DNA of 45,792 bases from JAHFKM01 sp035655455 (GTDB lineage: Archaea; Nanobdellota; Nanobdellia; SCGC-AAA011-G17; GW2011-AR18): contig DASRUL010000031.1 of assembly GCA_035655455.1 (NCBI GenBank), positions 1 through 45,792 of the forward strand, in the 5' to 3' direction. Positions 23,982-31,239 of the stretch are shown here, piece by piece (the first letter of the stretch is position 1; every line of letters begins with the position of its first letter). The notes under the pieces are model-generated. The model searched no databases. It was given only the letters and a program-made list of their open reading frames with translations, and was not told the origin of the DNA. Both the position numbers and the translations under genes were made by a program.

Positions 23982-26306
23982 TTAACCAACCCTTAACGTC
24001 ACAAACTCAACAACACGATCACCCTCTTGGTTAGACACCTCGACCCTTCCAAGATACACCCCAGACCTGGTATTTTTCGGAATGACAAACGAAAAATGAT
24101 TGTTTATCCGCATGTCACCAGCATCAACCCACTGGCTTCCACTCATCAAGGGAACATTCAACCCAGACCACACTGCCTTTATCTGCAGCTGCTCTTCCAC
24201 AATACCCTCATTCTCCAATTTTAAAAATAAATTCACAAAATCACCAGGAGCATACTTTTCTCTGTATGGAAATAATTTAACACTTCCTACCTTAAAGCTG
24301 TGCACATCCACAATCCTGCCAGCAAACTCCCCACGACTAGGCTCATCAACAGAAGGAATTCGCTCAAGAACAACCTCAACAGCAACAGTCGCAGTTCCAC
24401 TCAAGCCATCATTATCCTCAACACGCAACGTAATAGTATATGTCCCAGGACGAGCGAATCTATGCACCGCAACAAGACCAACAGCTTGATCACCATCCCC
24501 AAAATCCCACTTATGACTGACAATAGTTCCATCAGAGTCAGAACTAACACTTGTAAAAGTGAACGGCTCATTAATCTCTCCAACAGTCCTGTCCACCCTA
24601 ATAGCAGCCACAGGAGGGATCAATCTTTCAGAAGGTGTTACTGTTATTGTTACTTCTCGTGTATCAACACCACCATCGGTATCTCTCACTGCCAAAGAAA
24701 CAGTTTCAACACCAACACCATTTCCCACGACCCTTAACACGTTTCCAGGAAGCAGCTGCACATTCCTTCCAGCACCGGACCATACCAACGCAGCGTCAAC
24801 ATCCTCAACATCCTCAACAAAATCATTCAAATTAATCCTCGCCTCCGCACCAACCAAAACCCGCTGATTAGGAATAGGCCTTAGCCTTCCCAAGAAGTCA
24901 CGAGCGCCAATCACTGGAGGATTATTATTAATCGTAATCCTTGTTTGACCAGCAGCATTCTCCTGACCAGAAACAGCATTTATCACGACAATATTCTCAC
25001 CTAAAACACCATCAGCAAGGCTGATCTGAGGAACAACATAGTAATAATTTCCATTAGGACCACCAATACATCCGATAAACGGCAAACAAACCTGCGCACT
25101 TTCACCATTCACTACACGCTGCAAGCTCAACCCGATACCCTCACGGCTCCCAAAGTTCCCGTTAAACTGCTGCAACTGCATCCTCGTTCCAGTCCTTGAC
25201 TCCACGTAGCCCGCAATCTGAGCGCCAATCACAGGATTGTTCGCACTATCAACCACCTTAAACTTCACAAACATATCCTCTCCTCTCAAGAAAGCACTTC
25301 TCACTCTGCTGAAAAAAGAATCCTCAAACGTTCCAATATTTTGTATGATAAGGCCCCTTGGAACTGCGTTCACATTAATATCCACACGGGCAGGAGCACT
25401 TGTAGCACCAAGGCTATCAGTAGCAGTCACCGTGATCGTCTTTGTTCCAACGGTCTGATACATCACCGTAGCCTGCACTTGATTTCGCATATCAGGGGGT
25501 GTTAGCTCACTGCCCTCACCAGGCGAAACTCTCCACGAAACAATAGGATTTCCCTCAGGATCAACAGCAGTCGCAGTAATCGTTATCGGCGTATTTACAA
25601 GAATATTCTGGTTTCGCTGAGGCTGCACAATCGTGACCACAGGAGGCTGATTCTGCGGAGGAGTAACGCCCCTTCCAATCGTCACAGACGCGCTTCCAAT
25701 ATTAATTACACTTCCTCCACTTATAAAAAATACTGTGCATCCTACCACATCACCAACAGTTGACTGCGAAGCAGACAAGGGAATAATATTTCCAGCAGCA
25801 TCACGCCCATTGATCGGCGCGCCCCTGTTTACTGTCCAACGATACTGATATGACGTCTGACGAGACCCATCCACCACACACCACAAATCATCAGCATCTG
25901 TAGGAGTTCCTGGCTCAATCGTCACTCTTGCCGCGCCTAGATCATGAATAATCTGCACTGTCGCGACGCCACGTGAATTAACGATCTGCACACCACCCGC
26001 TTGCGTGACAACTACAACCTCACATGAAAAAACATCCCCTGGGCTTGTCAATGTATTAGACAAGGGCACGATCATTCCATTCTGATTACTATTAAAAATT
26101 ACAGCACCTTGATTGTTTGGCCCGGGATTCCTTCTCCAAAGATACTGCACGTTGGTTGGCTGGGCATTATTCAAAAAACAAGATAGATCATCATTATCCG
26201 CAGGAATGCTCGGCTGGATTGTAACCTGATTCTGCTGAGCGAACGCAAGACTAGAAAACAACGATGCCACCAGTAAAAAAAGCGATAACATTGCGAACTT
26301 CTTCAT
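23982..26306 (-). CDS. Large secreted protein with PKD and other Ig-like domains
   Basis: A 774-residue protein. Signal peptide at about 1-23 (MLSLFLLVASLFSSLAFAQQ). Two N-terminal repeats share (T/S)PADNDDLSCFL versus TPTDADDLWCVV, each with an inner cysteine pair, and look like Ig-like modules. Then come a PPVVTIVQP-type domain, a middle domain, an ENIVVINAVSG part, a cadherin-like section (NDFVEDVEDVDAALVWSG) and a PKD domain (SDSDGTIVSHKWDFGDG, HRFARPGTYTITLRV). There is no C-terminal membrane helix, so it is either released or held by the two anchored proteins encoded downstream. Confidence 0.8.
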   Translation of the reverse strand: MKKFAMLSLFLLVASLFSSLAFAQQNQVTIQPSIPADNDDLSCFLNNAQPTNVQYLWRRNPGPNNQGAVIFNSNQNGMIVPLSNTLTSPGDVFSCEVVVVTQAGGVQIVNSRGVATVQIIHDLGAARVTIEPGTPTDADDLWCVVDGSRQTSYQYRWTVNRGAPINGRDAAGNIIPLSASQSTVGDVVGCTVFFISGGSVINIGSASVTIGRGVTPPQNQPPVVTIVQPQRNQNILVNTPITITATAVDPEGNPIVSWRVSPGEGSELTPPDMRNQVQATVMYQTVGTKTITVTATDSLGATSAPARVDINVNAVPRGLIIQNIGTFEDSFFSRVRSAFLRGEDMFVKFKVVDSANNPVIGAQIAGYVESRTGTRMQLQQFNGNFGSREGIGLSLQRVVNGESAQVCLPFIGCIGGPNGNYYYVVPQISLADGVLGENIVVINAVSGQENAAGQTRITINNNPPVIGARDFLGRLRPIPNQRVLVGAEARINLNDFVEDVEDVDAALVWSGAGRNVQLLPGNVLRVVGNGVGVETVSLAVRDTDGGVDTREVTITVTPSERLIPPVAAIRVDRTVGEINEPFTFTSVSSDSDGTIVSHKWDFGDGDQAVGLVAVHRFARPGTYTITLRVEDNDGLSGTATVAVEVVLERIPSVDEPSRGEFAGRIVDVHSFKVGSVKLFPYREKYAPGDFVNLFLKLENEGIVEEQLQIKAVWSGLNVPLMSGSQWVDAGDMRINNHFSFVIPKNTRSGVYLGRVEVSNQEGDRVVEFVTLRVG

Positions 26307-26348
26307 GCTTCTCCTCCCCTCTTGAATCCTCCTAAGGATCTCCCAGTA

Positions 26349-26358
26349 TTATATAAAG
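26349..26358 (-). promoter_or_regulatory. TATA box of the PKD-domain protein gene
   Basis: Minus-strand CTTTATATAA lies 43-52 nt before the ATG at 26306, and the leader holds two purine-rich GGAGG stretches. Upstream, 26359-26515 shows no gene that I can support. Confidence 0.5.
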
Positions 26359-26515
26359 GTTTCTATAAGTGTCTATTTTATAGTGGTGACAATAAAAATT
26401 CCTTGGATCATCCTTTCCAAGAAAGCATTTGATGAGTGACATCCAAACAAGATACATCAAAATCACTTTCTTTTATTTCCGCTAGCAATCCATCCTTTTC
26501 AAAAAGCATTAGGAA

Positions 26516-26527
26516 TGTTTATATAAC
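26516..26527 (+). promoter_or_regulatory. TATA box of the tRNA-Trp gene
   Basis: TGTTTATATAAC lies 26-37 nt before the first acceptor base at 26553, as expected for an archaeal tRNA promoter. Confidence 0.6.
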
Positions 26528-26567
26528 TAAAAAAAGCGTTCTCATAACCTAAGGGGACGTAGTATAA

Positions 26568-26584
26568 AGGAGCAATCCGTACAC
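26568..26584 (+). other. Probable 17-nt non-canonical intron in the D loop of tRNA-Trp
   Basis: GTAT (26562-26565) pairs with GTAC (26579-26582), flanked by three-base bulges AAA (26566-26568) and ACT (26583-26585). A GGA/TCC stem with a GCAA loop completes a small bulge-helix-bulge. Cutting after the second base of each bulge removes 26568-26584 and leaves D stem GTAT/GTAC with loop AATCTGGTTA. That gives a purine at position 15 able to pair with T48. An alternative cut (26562-26578) would leave C15, which is less normal. Confidence 0.6.
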
Positions 26585-26608
26585 TCTGGTTAGTACGATC
26601 GGCTCCAG

Positions 26609-26653
26609 AACATGGAGCGATGAGGCCCAATGCCAATGACTTACAAAGGCGAA
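26609..26653 (+). other. Probable 45-nt intron at the canonical position 37/38 of tRNA-Trp
   Basis: Its removal joins CTCCAG to A and closes a seven-base anticodon loop. With 3' bulge AAA (26652-26654) and 5' bulge AGA (26607-26609), the central helix would be CTCC (26603-26606) with GGCG (26648-26651), which has three good pairs and one T-C mismatch, so the bulge-helix-bulge is imperfect. The intron also contains TGGAGC (26613-26618), complementary to GCTCCA across the anticodon (26602-26607). Confidence 0.6.
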
Positions 26654-26688
26654 ACCGATCAATGGGGGTTCAAATCCCTCCGTCCCCA

Positions 26689-26700
26689 TTTTCTATTTTT
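26689..26700 (+). terminator. T-rich tract after tRNA-Trp
   Basis: TTTTCTATTTTT follows the discriminator base directly, the usual T-rich signal for archaeal termination. Confidence 0.5.
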
Positions 26701-26753
26701 AATCCTCTCCCCAGGGATTTGAGCAGAAAGCGAGAAAGTTTTCCATCAGGAAA

Positions 26754-26940
26754 ATTGAATATAATGTGGTTATGTTCTCCGAAGTGAATTTATTTCTAAA
26801 AGAAAATAAATGAACAAGAACGAGCATCGAAGATGCGAAGAGTTATGACGGACTGAGCGAAGCGAAGGAGTAATAATTGAATATAATACTTGTTATGCAC
26901 CCTGAGCGAAGCGAAGGCCGAGTGTTAGCGAGGAGTTAAT
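26754..26940. repeat. Repeat-rich spacer between tRNA-Trp and a small gene
   Basis: ATTGAATATAAT occurs at 26754-26765 and 26876-26887, each followed by a TTATG. The 16-mer CTGAGCGAAGCGAAGG occurs at 26853-26868 and 26902-26917. A small hairpin GCATC-GAA-GATGC lies at 26824-26836. No open frame of note is present. The purine-rich GAGCGAAGCGAAGG style recurs, diverged, in the spacers near 27201-27285, 35640 and 44073. Confidence 0.6.
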
Positions 26941-26950
26941 TTGACCGAAA

Positions 26951-26961
26951 TATTTATAAAT
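26951..26961 (+). promoter_or_regulatory. TATA box of the 72-residue protein gene
   Basis: TATTTATAAAT lies 21-31 nt before the ATG at 26982. Confidence 0.5.
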
Positions 26962-26981
26962 ATTAATACTACCCTGTAATT

Positions 26982-27200
26982 ATGACAAAAACTTTAGATG
27001 AACAACTTAGAGAAAAGGGTTATAGACCTATAGCAACTTTTGATAGGAGTGAATTATTCCAAAGAGTAAATGATGAAATACCTGGTCTTGCTGAAATGGA
27101 TTATTTTATTCTTCCGGTTGACCTGGCTTTGGGTGAAGAACCTATGGGTAAGGCCTACGAAGGATTACATTATATTTATGCAAGAAAAGGGTCAAATTAA
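26982..27200 (+). CDS. Unknown 72-residue protein
   Basis: Not recognised. A soluble, acidic small protein (LDEQLREKGYRPIATFDRSELF, pattern given in short) ending HYIYARKGSN, with an alternating helix/strand look. It has its own TATA box, AT-rich codons unlike the neighbouring core genes, and repeat spacers on both sides. The next gene at 27320 has the same direction and the same arrangement. It could be part of a cassette-like accessory row. Confidence 0.6.
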   Translation: MTKTLDEQLREKGYRPIATFDRSELFQRVNDEIPGLAEMDYFILPVDLALGEEPMGKAYEGLHYIYARKGSN

Positions 27201-27285
27201 TTGTGCATAACGATGTTATGTAACCCGAACTGAAGGTGAGGGCGAGGAGGTTCGAGTAAACGACGAGGGTATGACGCAGGGCAAA
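27201..27285. repeat. Structured repeat-like spacer between two small genes
   Basis: It starts with the palindrome CATAAC-GAT-GTTATG (27206-27220), then CCGAAC and GTTCG arms around a GA-rich centre (about 27224-27253), and ends TATGACGCAGGGC. The style resembles the spacer upstream of the preceding small gene (TTATGACGG, TTATGCACC, GAGCGAAG). No coding frame. Confidence 0.45.
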
Positions 27286-27295
27286 GTTATAAATA
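27286..27295 (+). promoter_or_regulatory. TATA box of the 64-residue membrane protein gene
   Basis: GTTATAAATA lies 25-34 nt before the ATG at 27320. Confidence 0.5.
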
Positions 27296-27319
27296 GTAGT
27301 TTATCATCTAGCTTAAACT

Positions 27320-27514
27320 ATGAATAAAGAGAAATACCTTACAGGTTTTACGATTGTTTCCACACTTATCTTTGCTGTTTTAAGTTTGGTAAGATTATTA
27401 GATTATACACTCTTTGATACGATTCTTAGAAATTATTTGGTACCTTTATTTTTTCTCGCCGCGCTCTTCGGTTTTGTCGGATGGTATTATATTTTTAAGG
27501 CTCTGAGAAAATAA
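27320..27514 (+). CDS. Small two-helix membrane protein
   Basis: Not recognised. 64 residues, nearly all in two hydrophobic helices (about 8-27 and 37-58) with short basic ends (MNKEK and FKALRK). It has its own TATA box and AT-rich codons. It follows the 72-residue gene behind a structured spacer; the two are probably separate transcription units. Confidence 0.55.
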   Translation: MNKEKYLTGFTIVSTLIFAVLSLVRLLDYTLFDTILRNYLVPLFFLAALFGFVGWYYIFKALRK

Positions 27515-27636
27515 CTTTGCCCGAGTAATATCTTACATAACACCACATATACGAACTCTTCCTTGTTTAAGGGTTTAAAGGCTTAAAACCTTCAACTGCT
27601 AAACACCAAACTCTCATTTTCCAGCCCTACTCAACA

Positions 27637-27762
27637 GTGATCCTTCCGGAAGATTTCCGGAAAAACAAGCATTCTCTTCTTAAAACAAGAAGTCTTCACC
27701 CCAACAACATGTACATCCTTGAAAACCTCCAACGAGAAATGCACAGAAGAAAGTACAGCTAA
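27637..27762 (+). CDS. Possible very small protein in the gap 27515-27842
   Basis: This 328-bp gap holds one weak candidate. From GTG 27637 (or ATG 27709) a frame runs to TAA 27762 and ends MYILENLQREMHRRKYS. Its codons (ATC, CTC, AAC, CAC) resemble those of the core plus-strand genes, which is why I list it. There is no good TATA box. It may be chance, or a relic of a longer gene. Confidence 0.25.
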   Translation: MILPEDFRKNKHSLLKTRSLHPNNMYILENLQREMHRRKYS

Positions 27763-27842
27763 AAAACCCTATATCCATTGCATCAGCCAGTTCCTCTTAA
27801 AAAACCACAAAGATCCAGAATCTACACAAAAAAAGACCAGCC

Positions 27843-28514
27843 CTATTCCATCAACCTCTTCAGCTCCTCGATCTCACCAGTAGAAATCGAGCAGCCCCTT
27901 AAGCGCAGGCCCCACAACAACGCGTCAACAGTATCACGCCTCGAAGCTCCACTCATCACCACCTCCTTTAACAAGCCTTCCTCAAAAGCGACCATCATCA
28001 ACTCAGCGCTCCTAATAATCTTTAAGCCCCTCACAAAATCCTGAAAGGACTTCAACAAGGTTTTATCAACAATAACCTTCGCGTGCAACTTGCCCTCAAG
28101 AATTCTTCTCACCCTCAAAGGATCCTCCACCAACAAACGCATCGTCCTCTCATCGACGACATACGCAGCAGCGCCAATCTTCACCGCCAGCGCCAAGGCC
28201 TCAACCTCACCCTTATTCACCACAACTATCGAAGCGCCACGACAAGAAAAAATCCTATTCACGGAAGCAAGCAAGTTCCCCACCTCCAATGAAGAATGCA
28301 CCTCAAGCTCACCACCCTCAATCAATTTAGAAACCATCATCGCCTCTAGCTTAAAACGATGAGAACTCAAAGGAACATCCACAAGCTCACGAGCAACAGC
28401 AGCAGGAATACAAAAACCACCACCAAACAATTTTTTCAAGCCTTTCAACGTTCCCAACAAATCATTCGTCGCCAAACTAATAACGCTGCTCGAATCAAAA
28501 ACCAACGACCTCAT
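27843..28514 (-). CDS. PIN-domain protein, last gene of the ribonucleotide reductase operon
   Basis: A 223-residue protein. MRSLVFDSSSVISLA supplies the first PIN aspartate (D7), IPAAVARELVDVPL a conserved acidic residue, and NKGEVEALALAVKIG with AYVVDERTMR the later acidic pair. It is larger than VapC toxins; the C-terminal 80 residues (LKIIRSAELMMVAFEEGLL, then RDTVDALLWGLRLRG) are an extra helical part. It overlaps the 190-residue gene by four bases. A nuclease of unknown target, either a toxin with that gene as partner or an RNA-processing enzyme. Confidence 0.78.
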   Translation of the reverse strand: MRSLVFDSSSVISLATNDLLGTLKGLKKLFGGGFCIPAAVARELVDVPLSSHRFKLEAMMVSKLIEGGELEVHSSLEVGNLLASVNRIFSCRGASIVVVNKGEVEALALAVKIGAAAYVVDERTMRLLVEDPLRVRRILEGKLHAKVIVDKTLLKSFQDFVRGLKIIRSAELMMVAFEEGLLKEVVMSGASRRDTVDALLWGLRLRGCSISTGEIEELKRLME

Positions 28515-29083
28515 CTGAACAACTTCCTCGCAATTTTCAACCGCTCCCTCCCAGACAGCGTCACACCCTCAGGCATGTCAGCAATGTAGGTTTTCCCAAC
28601 ATACTCCATCAACTCAAACTCAGAAACACCCAACAAGTCAGCAGTCCTGCCCAGAGAAATCCCATGCTCATGCAACCTTGAAGCTTTTGAAACTTTCGCT
28701 TTTTGAAACACATCTTTGACGTACTCACGCAGCTTTTTTTCTGTCCGGGTCAAATGCCTCAGAATGTTTTTCAAGACCTCCTCAAACCCAGCATCATCAC
28801 GATCCTCCAACTTTTTTACCGCGAGACCCAACAAGTCCGCGCAGGTATCACAAAATTTTACCCACAACTTGAACTGGACATAGCGCTCACGACCATACAA
28901 CTTCGCCAGCGCGTACATCAGCACAGACACGGAAAGCGAATACTGATCCTGATGAATACTCGCATTATGAATCGTCCTGTCACTCAACGACTTCAACGCT
29001 CTCGCGTCCTCGCGACGCGCAGCACGAACAGCGCCAATCAACACCTCAAGAATGTCCCTTCGCACGCGCTCTTCCATCTTCAA
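28511..29083 (-). CDS. Helical protein with C-terminal HTH, between nrdJ and the PIN gene
   Basis: A 190-residue protein, not firmly recognised. The N-terminal 130 residues are all helical, with RTIHNASIHQDQYSLSVSVL and YALAKLYGRERY, a pattern somewhat like HEPN or other small helical bundles. The C-terminal part (LHEHGISLGRTADLLGVSEF) is a convincing helix-turn-helix. It overlaps nrdJ and the PIN gene by four bases each, so the three are made from one message. An antitoxin-like or regulatory partner of the PIN protein is the simplest reading. Confidence 0.65.
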   Translation of the reverse strand: MKMEERVRRDILEVLIGAVRAARREDARALKSLSDRTIHNASIHQDQYSLSVSVLMYALAKLYGRERYVQFKLWVKFCDTCADLLGLAVKKLEDRDDAGFEEVLKNILRHLTRTEKKLREYVKDVFQKAKVSKASRLHEHGISLGRTADLLGVSEFELMEYVGKTYIADMPEGVTLSGRERLKIARKLFR

Positions 29084-31134
29084 TGCTCACACTCTCTTCC
29101 AGGACAGCCACCGGCAAACTCAGACGGCATCTTTCCAGCGTACAATACTTGCTTCCCTTTACAACCATCCCTAAACACCGTAATCCCCTTACACCTTAAT
29201 TTGTAGGCTAACAAAAACGCCCTCTCAACATCCCTTACCTTCGCATTTTTAGGAAGGTTAATCGTTTTACTGACAGCATTATCCGTATACTTCTGAAATG
29301 CGGCTTGCATTCTGACATGCCACTCAGGGCTAATTTCACGAGCAGTCACAAAAATTTTCTTAAACTTTTTCGGAATCCTCAACCTTTTCACAGAACCAGT
29401 CCTCGCAAGCTGAGCCATTAATTTTTCAGAATAAAACTTCTCCTCCCTCGCAATCTTCTCAAACGCAGCATTCACTTCTCTTAGCCTCGTTCCCTCCATC
29501 ACCTCACGCACAAAAGACAATCCAAAACACGGCTCGATCCCACTACTGCACGAAGCAAGAATGCTCAACGTTCCAGTCGGAGCGATCGTTGTCATCGCAA
29601 CATTCCTCAACGCCTTGCACTTCTTCCTCCACACGCTCTTTGAAAAATTCGGAAAACTTCCTCGCTTCTTTCCAAGATCTTGAGACGCGGCAAACGCTTC
29701 TTTTTGCACAAAAGCCATCACCTTCCCAGCGAGGCTCAACGCCTCACCACTATCATAAGGAACGCCTAAGAGCATCAACACCTCAGCCCAGCCCATCACC
29801 CCAAGACCAACACGCCTGTTCGCTTTTGTCACCTCCTCAACCTCTTTCAACGGAAGCTTGTTCGCGTCAACCACATTCTCCAAAAAATGCAATCCTCTCC
29901 ACACAGTCTTTCTCAATTTATCCCAATCAATCTCCCTCTTCTCAACCATCCTCACAAGATTAATACTTCCTAAGACGCAGGATTCAAAAGGAAGAAGCGG
30001 CTGCTCACCGCAAGGATTTGTCGCCTCAATCTCGCTCTCAATAATCTTATTGCACTTATTTATCTCATCCAAAAAGATCAACCCGGGATCACCAGTCAAC
30101 CACGCAGACTCAACAAGACGAGACCACATTTCACGCGCCTTTATTTTTTTTACAATTAATTTTGTCCTCGGGTTTATCAATGCGTAATCTTTATTTTTTA
30201 ACACTGCGCCCATAAACTCATTCGTCACACCGACGGAAATGTTAAAATTTTCCAAGACGCCACGCGTCCTCTTCACATCAATAAACTCCTCAATATCGGG
30301 ATGATCCACCCTCAAGACAGCCATATTCGCGCCACGACGACGACCTCCAGCCTTAATCACCGCCGTTGAAGCGTCAAATATCTTCATAAACGAAACAGGG
30401 CCAGACGCGACACCCTTCGAAGAAGAAACACCATCCCCCTTAGGCCTTAGCCTTGAAAATGAAAAACCTGTACCGCCCCCGCCCTGATGAATCAACGCTT
30501 GATACTTCAAAGCGTCAAAGATTCCAACCAACGAATCAGGAACAGGCAACACATAACACGCGCTCAATCCCAACTCCTCTTTCACACCAGCGTTCATCAA
30601 CGTTGGCGAGTTCGGCAAAAACTCAAGACCACTCATCATCTCATAAAACTCCTCCTCGCTTGTTGCAACATCCCCCTTGTACATTTTATCAACAGCAGCA
30701 ATACTTCTCGCAACTCTCCTAAACATCTGATCAGGCGTTTCAATAATATAGCCATCATCGTCCCTCTTCAAATAACGACGCTGCAATACCTTCAACGCGT
30801 TCACAGACAACCGAGACTCAAGCCGCACATGAGGAACCGTTTCCTCCCTTACCTTTCTATGCTTCTCCCTGTACAGCACATACGCGGCGGCAGTCTTTTG
30901 CAAGTCTTTGTGAATCAACACCTCTTCAACAGCATCCTGGATTTCTTCAACACTTGGAATGCTCTCACCAAACTTCTTCTGCAAAATCTCAACAACTTTG
31001 TCAGCAATAGAATCAGCAAGTTTTCTCTCTCTCACCTTCGTCGCATCCAACGCTTTTTGGACAGCACTGCGAATTTTTTCCCTGCTAAAAAGAACAACAG
31101 TCCCATCCCTCTTTCTCACCTTCTTAATCATCAA
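29080..31134 (-). CDS. nrdJ: Adenosylcobalamin-dependent (class II) ribonucleoside-diphosphate reductase
   Basis: A 684-residue enzyme that reduces ribonucleotides to deoxyribonucleotides. The N-terminal ATP-cone (about 4-95, KVRKRDGTVVLFSREKI) provides allosteric control. The barrel has LPNSPTLMNAG, LSACYVLPV, GGGGTGFSFSRLR and the active-site ATNPCGEQPLLPFESC. MTTIAPTGTLSILA lies near the C-terminal third. The terminal CPGREC cysteines are the redox pair that re-reduces the active site. The length is at the short end for archaeal members, without intein or insert. No small radical-generating subunit is nearby, in keeping with class II. Confidence 0.93.
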   Translation of the reverse strand: MMIKKVRKRDGTVVLFSREKIRSAVQKALDATKVRERKLADSIADKVVEILQKKFGESIPSVEEIQDAVEEVLIHKDLQKTAAAYVLYREKHRKVREETVPHVRLESRLSVNALKVLQRRYLKRDDDGYIIETPDQMFRRVARSIAAVDKMYKGDVATSEEEFYEMMSGLEFLPNSPTLMNAGVKEELGLSACYVLPVPDSLVGIFDALKYQALIHQGGGGTGFSFSRLRPKGDGVSSSKGVASGPVSFMKIFDASTAVIKAGGRRRGANMAVLRVDHPDIEEFIDVKRTRGVLENFNISVGVTNEFMGAVLKNKDYALINPRTKLIVKKIKAREMWSRLVESAWLTGDPGLIFLDEINKCNKIIESEIEATNPCGEQPLLPFESCVLGSINLVRMVEKREIDWDKLRKTVWRGLHFLENVVDANKLPLKEVEEVTKANRRVGLGVMGWAEVLMLLGVPYDSGEALSLAGKVMAFVQKEAFAASQDLGKKRGSFPNFSKSVWRKKCKALRNVAMTTIAPTGTLSILASCSSGIEPCFGLSFVREVMEGTRLREVNAAFEKIAREEKFYSEKLMAQLARTGSVKRLRIPKKFKKIFVTAREISPEWHVRMQAAFQKYTDNAVSKTINLPKNAKVRDVERAFLLAYKLRCKGITVFRDGCKGKQVLYAGKMPSEFAGGCPGRECEH

Positions 31135-31154
31135 ACAATCCTCTCAAAAAAGAA

Positions 31155-31164
31155 CTTTAAATAC
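31155..31164 (-). promoter_or_regulatory. TATA box of the nrdJ operon
   Basis: Minus-strand GTATTTAAAG lies 21-30 nt before the ATG at 31134. The divergent helicase promoter lies only about 45 bp away. Confidence 0.5.
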
Positions 31165-31209
31165 CTTTCTGCATGCCCAACAACACAACTCGAAAACCTC
31201 TCTCCAAGA

Positions 31210-31219
31210 ATTTATAAAC
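31210..31219 (+). promoter_or_regulatory. TATA box of the XPD-like helicase gene
   Basis: ATTTATAAAC lies 21-30 nt before the ATG at 31240 and fixes that start against the much longer open frame. Confidence 0.55.
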
Positions 31220-31239
31220 CCCGCATCATTTCTTGGCCC

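Larger units (their letters stand above)
26553..26688 (+). tRNA. tRNA-Trp (anticodon CCA) with two probable introns
   Basis: Acceptor GGGGACG (26553-26559) pairs perfectly with CGTCCCC (26681-26687), with discriminator A at 26688. The T arm is GGGGG-TTCAAAT-CCCTC (26664-26680). The anticodon stem ATCGG (26598-26602) pairs with CCGAT (26655-26659). The loop CTCCAG plus A gives anticodon CCA (26605-26607), and the archaeal Trp discriminator A agrees. Two insertions must be removed for a normal 74-nt tRNA: about 17 nt in the D arm and about 45 nt after position 37. No other tRNA identity fits, as the only other candidate loop lacks U33. The CCA end is not encoded. Confidence 0.85.

Noticed and set aside
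26602..26618. Alternative anticodon arm GCTCC-AGAACAT-GGAGC in the tRNA gene
   Set aside because: Position 33 would be G instead of U, and the perfect ATCGG/CCGAT stem would be lost.
26754..27555. True integron with attC sites
   Set aside because: There is no intI-type integrase in the window (the recombinase at 500 lacks the extra integron domain and is 25 kb away), and the palindromes do not match the GTTRRRY core well. Kept only as cassette-like.
30487..31239. Upstream extension of the XPD-like helicase reading frame
   Set aside because: It is antisense to nrdJ, and the TATA box at 31210-31219 fits the start at 31240.
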